Assembly: GCA_015478945.1 (NCBI GenBank)
Contig: JABUQX010095414.1
Span: 7,501 to 24,920 of the forward strand
Reading direction: 5' to 3'
Length of the DNA: 17,420 nucleotides
Origin: Trachelipus rathkii
Taxonomy: Eukaryota > Arthropoda > Malacostraca > Isopoda > Trachelipodidae
A program made the position numbers and the translations under genes. Shown piece by piece: positions 13,300 through 17,420 of this stretch. The first letter of the stretch is position 1, and each line of letters starts with the position of its first letter. Under the pieces are notes generated by a model, which saw only the letters and a program-made list of their open reading frames with translations, made no database searches and was not told the DNA's origin.

Positions 13300-13640
13300 G
13301 TTCAATTTGGGCCAAACAATTTCATTAGTAATCTACCAAGAGATTTAAAAAATCATAAATTATAAGTGAGTTAGACATAATAGTAGTGTGGGATGAGCCG
13401 CTATAATAGCCCCGAATACACCCGTAATACTTATTGGGATGATGTGGGATATCTCATAAGTGCGATACCCTATTGTATAATACGAAATCGAAATGGATCC
13501 CTCCAAAGACAACCTATTGAGATCTTACTTTTATCCTACTTATACCATGTGTACCTTTTGACGCACATCTTAAATATACTGGGCGTCCTGGAGAAAGCGA
13601 ATAGAGCTACAAATTATATTTTACATAAAGCTGCAAAATA
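13300..13640 (+). pseudogene. Probable decayed Pao/BEL reverse transcriptase (motifs B and C)
   Basis: In one frame, VQFGPNNFISN (about 13300-13332) is followed by RDLKNHK. After several stops comes NTYWDDVGY (about 13426-13452). Pao/BEL polymerases have (V/L)xFG..SSPF..N...(R/H)HL about 42 residues before YVDD, and the same spacing is found here, with YVDD altered to YWDD. The segment sits on the same strand and upstream of the clear Pao/BEL integrase. Downstream, VFLRLLWGKN at about 13949-13980 may correspond to the KVLGLLW motif. Each match is weak alone; order, spacing and context make it worth annotating. An alternative is a fragment of an unrelated LINE (VLEKANRATNYIL at about 13588-13626 resembles a LINE post-RT region). 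Confidence 0.4.
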
Positions 13641-14820
13641 ACAAAGATATAACATGGGACACAAAACTAATAGAAATTCATTGCTCAAAATTATATTAAC
13701 AGAATATTTGCTTATGCATATATAATAAAAGCAAAAACCCTGATTAAAAAGATCTTAATTGGGGAATTACTTGCTTCTTGCTAATATAATTAATTCATAT
13801 GCTTCTACGGATGCTTTATTAGACATTTAATGGCTAGATGTTTATACTTAAAAATACAGATACATAGTCGATGCCTGCAATTTTTTATGTGCAAAACATA
13901 GACATTAATTTCAGAACAAAAATACTAACTCCCCCCTCCTCTATTCCAGGTCTTCTTGAGGCTACTTTGGGGTAAGAACTTTGGCACGCTCAGTCGTCTA
14001 ATATCGAATAGCTTGAACCAATTTAATCTAACCCCACTTTCACGACCATTTAAAAATAAACTAGAAGTTTCATATCTGAACCACCCCATTACAATTGGTA
14101 ACATTGAATTGGATTATAAAAAATAACCTTGAAAAATTTAAAAACAAAAGTTGAAAAGAAAAGGAACATTATTCAATTAACTCAGCCTGAATGTTCTCTT
14201 TGACCTCGCCTGTGAAAAGACACCTTATTACTTTCAATGAATTGAATAAAGGAAACTGATCTTTTATTTCAGCTTCCAATCTTGGATGTCAGTGTGGTTT
14301 CATATTGCCGGTTTTATTAATCAAAATTTTCAGCTTTACTTTAATTCTGGACCTATATTAAACAACAATAAAGAAAGGTTAAAAAAGTCACTGTTCACAA
14401 TCCCTTATATAATAATAGTACAGATTTTTAAATATTTTATCATCATATTTTATCATTATTTTCTTCTGTACCATTATTTAAATTAGATATATTTTTTTTT
14501 CTTCTTTGAAATAAACTATTTAAGGTTTGCACACTATGTACAGCCACAAATTTAATTCATAATTCTAACAGTTAGTACATGAGAAAAAACCACAGCTTTC
14601 CTGTTTTCCAATTGTTGAGCCGCTAATGCCATATGTCATAATGAAGAAAGTTGTGAATGTTTCATCTTTTAAGGCAACCTATCAGCCCTCGAGAAAATTC
14701 TTTTCAGAACATATCCAATATTACTAACCTCAAAATAAACTTAAATGCGTTATAATATTTTACTGATATACTCTTGATAAAAAACAATTTATAATCATAA
14801 TAACTATAAAATTTGCAAAT

Positions 14821-16133
14821 TTAGATGCTGATTTTAATCAAAAAATCCAATATTGTTGCATAAAAATCATTCACTAACTGATTGATAGATAATTAAAGAA
14901 TTGACATGTCAAAAATGAAACATGCAGGTGTATAGTAACTCTCATAGCTATAATAAGAACAAAGTGAGTTTTTCATATTCCAACAGCCTATTCAGTAATT
15001 AAGAAAACAGCTGTAAAGACTGGCAATCAAATGTAAATTAATGTATGGCAGAAACATAAAAATTAATCAGAACCATTACAAAGACTTATAGAATAATCCA
15101 TTGCCATTCATTTACGAGAAATATTTCTTGACCACATTGGACTTTAATATAAAAATAAAATAATGTAGTAGGAAGATTTACATACTTAGATTATAACTTT
15201 GGCAACATAACTAGAGCTGTAAAACCTTGTTTTAATGTAACCAAATGTAGCTAATAAATGCTTTATCTGCTTGCCTTTCAATTTCATGTGTTGGACTTTG
15301 GATTTCCACAACTTATAGTTAGTGACCAAGGCCAGAGGCTTATCAAATTCCATCGGAATTATTAAAAATTTTATTGATAGATGTAGATGTTAAAAATTAT
15401 TTAACGTTCTCCATGAATATAAAAGTTTTGGGAGTTTTCTCACCATACCTGGTAAAGCTAGTTTTCTAGGAGGTTTAAGTTGAATCTTTAGTCAAACAAG
15501 GTGAAAAATATAATCTATAGTGCTATAGGAAACAAATATACTTAGAGGGCAGGATGAGTTTTGCTTTTAGTCTTAGGGAAGCGAAAGATATGCTTATAAA
15601 TGAAAAAGGCGCGGGTAAGCATTTTAAGCCAATATTAAGAAACGCCTGGAGGTGGATCCAATATCCCAATTTTGCAATAACACCGGGAAGATATTGCTTG
15701 AAAGGGAATAGTGAGGGTTGCAGCTCTTGGTTGTGTTTTCTTCTCATTTATTTCATGATGGTATAGATCATTCAGATGATCCGGATGATTGGTCTCCTTG
15801 TGAACCTGATTAGGATCAGTTATATTTGACTTTTTCAAAATAACAGAAACAGTGGGAAATCTAATTTGAATGATTTGTAATATGATGAATTCTTAGCAAA
15901 CCTACAATATCTTGCACTGAACCTAGCAAGATAATATAAAACAAACACACACACTTCACGGGAGTAGGAGATGTTGTTGCCATTAAAGAAAAATTCTGTA
16001 AACCATACTTTTACAGCATGGGAACAGTACAAGAAATAAAAACATAACAATTTAGGAGAAACTGTTTTTGTAAAAATTAAAAAACCTAACCCAAGAAACA
16101 ATAACCCGACACATATCGGCATAATCTATTAAT
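14821..16133 (+). pseudogene. Decayed Pao/BEL retrotransposon integrase and C-terminal domain
   Basis: Read across many frameshifts, this is the end of a Pao/BEL pol. In order: DADFNQK and NPILLHKNHSLTD (14824-14882); MKHAG (about 14915-14929), whose histidine belongs to the zinc-binding domain; HIPTAYSVIKK (14974-15006); FLDHIGL (about 15128-15148), with the first catalytic aspartate; TRAV (15210-15221); FQFHVLDFGFPQLIVSDQG (about 15276-15332), with the second aspartate in SDQG (15321-15332). Then come GKASFLGGL (15451-15477), VESLVKQ (15479-15499) carrying the expected glutamate, LREAKDMLIN and PNFAITP. Last are YDEFLANL (15881-15904), GDVVAIKEKFCKPYFYSMG (15967-16023) and LGETVFVKIKKPN (about 16052-16090). 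The last part matches the DUF5641 domain typical of Pao/BEL. It would integrate element DNA in the nucleus if intact. Many stops and shifts show that it is long dead. Confidence 0.85.
15554..15766 (+). pseudogene. Open piece of the Pao/BEL integrase C-terminal half
   Basis: A 70-codon open stretch, part of the integrase fossil and not a separate gene. LREAKDMLINEKGAGKHFKP corresponds to the LREAKMLINKRPIGFKP-type segment of Pao/BEL integrases, and PNFAITP to their (F/L)(A/L)LTPE motif. The minus-strand frames over this interval are shadows. Confidence 0.7.
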
Positions 16134-17420
16134 AAAAAGACATAAGCAAATTTCCATGAAACATCTGCAGAAAGCAGTTTTCACCACTAATGATAATAAT
16201 AGTGTGATGCTGACAGCAGGGTAAAAAGGAAGTGCAGTTCAATGTAACGAGAGCTACAGTAAAAAGCTACTTAGACCAAAGGGCAACTTTTAATATCTCC
16301 AACTATATAATAGTCAAATAAATATGCTATGTCTTGTTGTAACAGGACATGATATATATTTTGAATAAAAAAATGTAAGATCAATGTGGTTTCCAAGAAT
16401 TTATTTATACATATTCATAGCAAAATTAAAATTCAAATAGAATTTAATTTTGGTCCCATCCCAGTGTCAGAAATATATATTCATATACCATTATTATATA
16501 ACATTATATAATATATTGTTTTATTTTATATATTTATAATATTGTATTTTTTTATTTTATTGCTTGTTTTTTTCTTTTGTTTATTATTAAATTAGCCACT
16601 GGAAGTTGAAGATTTTTCTTAAATAAAAAAAAAAAAAATTAACTATGAATGAGAATTTAATTTATTTATTCGTTCCTGTTTATAACGTCTCATTACTAAT
16701 AAAGATTAATATAAAATAGAATTATCTCACTCGAGCCCCTTAAAAAATTTATTTTTGATCCCATTTCAGTTGCTGGTTTGTTTACATACAAATGAAACCT
16801 CAAACGGCGAAAGCCCGAATCATCGCGCGAGCTCTGCAAAAATGATGCAAGAAAGTGATTGGCATAAAAATTAGGATTGGCAGAGTGCCAGACCCTAATA
16901 TTAATATCTACTGGAGCAAGACTGTGTTCTTTGCTCTGACTATTTAGGCAAATTAAAAATTTTTATATTGGTTTCAACCAATTCAGTGGCCACTGATAAT
17001 AAAATAATAATACCTACAAAAAACTAATAATATTTGTTTATTTTTTTTTTATGAGACCCTATACAAAAAGAAAATCTGGCCTAAGACATACTACTCCATA
17101 CAGTGAAGAAGGCCAAGTAGTATTATACACAACAGGCCAGCGCTAGAAGAGGGCCTTATTTTATTTTTTCTTACCTTATATCTACCATTACAGAAGAGGT
17201 CATTCAGTTTCCTACTTGAAACTTCGCAACAAAGGTGAGATCATGTTTTTCTAAGACTTGGTTTTCTGTATGCTGGACTAATCCGAATGCTTGGTCTCAG
17301 CATTTCATGTTGTATAAGAATGAATTACGAGGGTGAAAGGGGATCTAATTATTATAATATTAAACCAAATTTGCTTTAAACTATAACTATATGAGTGAAT
17401 AAATGAAAGTAAGTTGAGCT
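16134..17420. other. AT-rich 3' flank of the Pao/BEL fossil, possible LTR remnant
   Basis: No coding frame. TTTTGGTCCCATCCCAGTG (about 16449-16467) and TTTTGATCCCATTTCAGTT (about 16755-16773) are similar direct repeats about 300 bp apart, lying where a 3' LTR would be expected. An A-rich run lies at 16626-16638 and a 12-bp palindrome CAGTGGCCACTG at 16984-16995. No terminal pairs or target duplications can be assigned. Confidence 0.35.

Noticed and set aside
13302..13318. GGTTCAATTTGGGCC resembling a Pol III B box
   Set aside because: It lacks the CC at the right position and an upstream A box, and it lies within the putative reverse transcriptase motif.
14286..14486. Open frame MSVWFHIAGF... 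on the plus strand
   Set aside because: AT-driven composition and no recognisable domain. It falls between the putative reverse transcriptase and integrase of the Pao/BEL fossil.
17075..17140. Inverted ATACTACT/AGTAGTAT with nearby GGCC motifs
   Set aside because: The 8-bp arms are short for AT-rich DNA, and the flanking pairs are poorly aligned.

Overview
This is an animal nuclear DNA window, most likely arthropod and plausibly a decapod crustacean. The clues are very long (TA)n arrays, an AT-rich background and decayed jockey/CR1-type, RTE-like, hAT and Pao/BEL elements, a mixture I associate with crustacean genomes. The species assignment is inference. I see no intact host gene, no complete tRNA or rRNA, no CRISPR array and no bacterial-type operon. 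Almost everything recognisable is mobile-element debris.

Layout. 1-352 holds an imperfect foldback repeat. 354-594 is a short hAT-type non-autonomous element with 13-bp terminal inverted repeats and a near-perfect 8-bp target duplication; its interior is built from GGTGC units. 712-1317 has two TA arrays around a featureless spacer. 1318-2990 is LINE-1, a 5'-truncated jockey/CR1-group retrotransposon on +, interrupted by TA arrays inside its reverse transcriptase. 3002-3395 is a block of TA and GA arrays with several hAT-like termini. 3428-5874 is a broken hAT transposase on -, with its last 485 codons open. 6230-6636 has two more TA arrays. 6640-7684 is the 3' part of an RTE-like LINE on - (LINE-3). 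7693-7861 is a TA array. About 7960-10230 is LINE-2, a CR1-like element on +, again split by a huge TA tract (8461-9122) inside the reverse transcriptase and carrying a GTA x15 run. From about 9.1 kb onward there are no long TA arrays. 10230-13290 is anonymous AT-rich sequence. 13300-16133 holds a heavily decayed Pao/BEL pol on +, clearest in the integrase and C-terminal domain, which no long open frame reveals. 16134-17420 is AT-rich with weak hints of an LTR.

How the parts relate. The elements do not form one working pathway. The striking theme is the relation between TA arrays and elements. All three LINEs are bounded by TA arrays. Two of them are split by TA arrays in the same interval of the reverse transcriptase, between the GVPQGS-type motif and the ADD motif. 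Several hAT-like termini directly abut TA arrays. I did not find evidence for a new functional system; the most interesting signals are these insertion and expansion patterns and the hidden Pao/BEL fossil.
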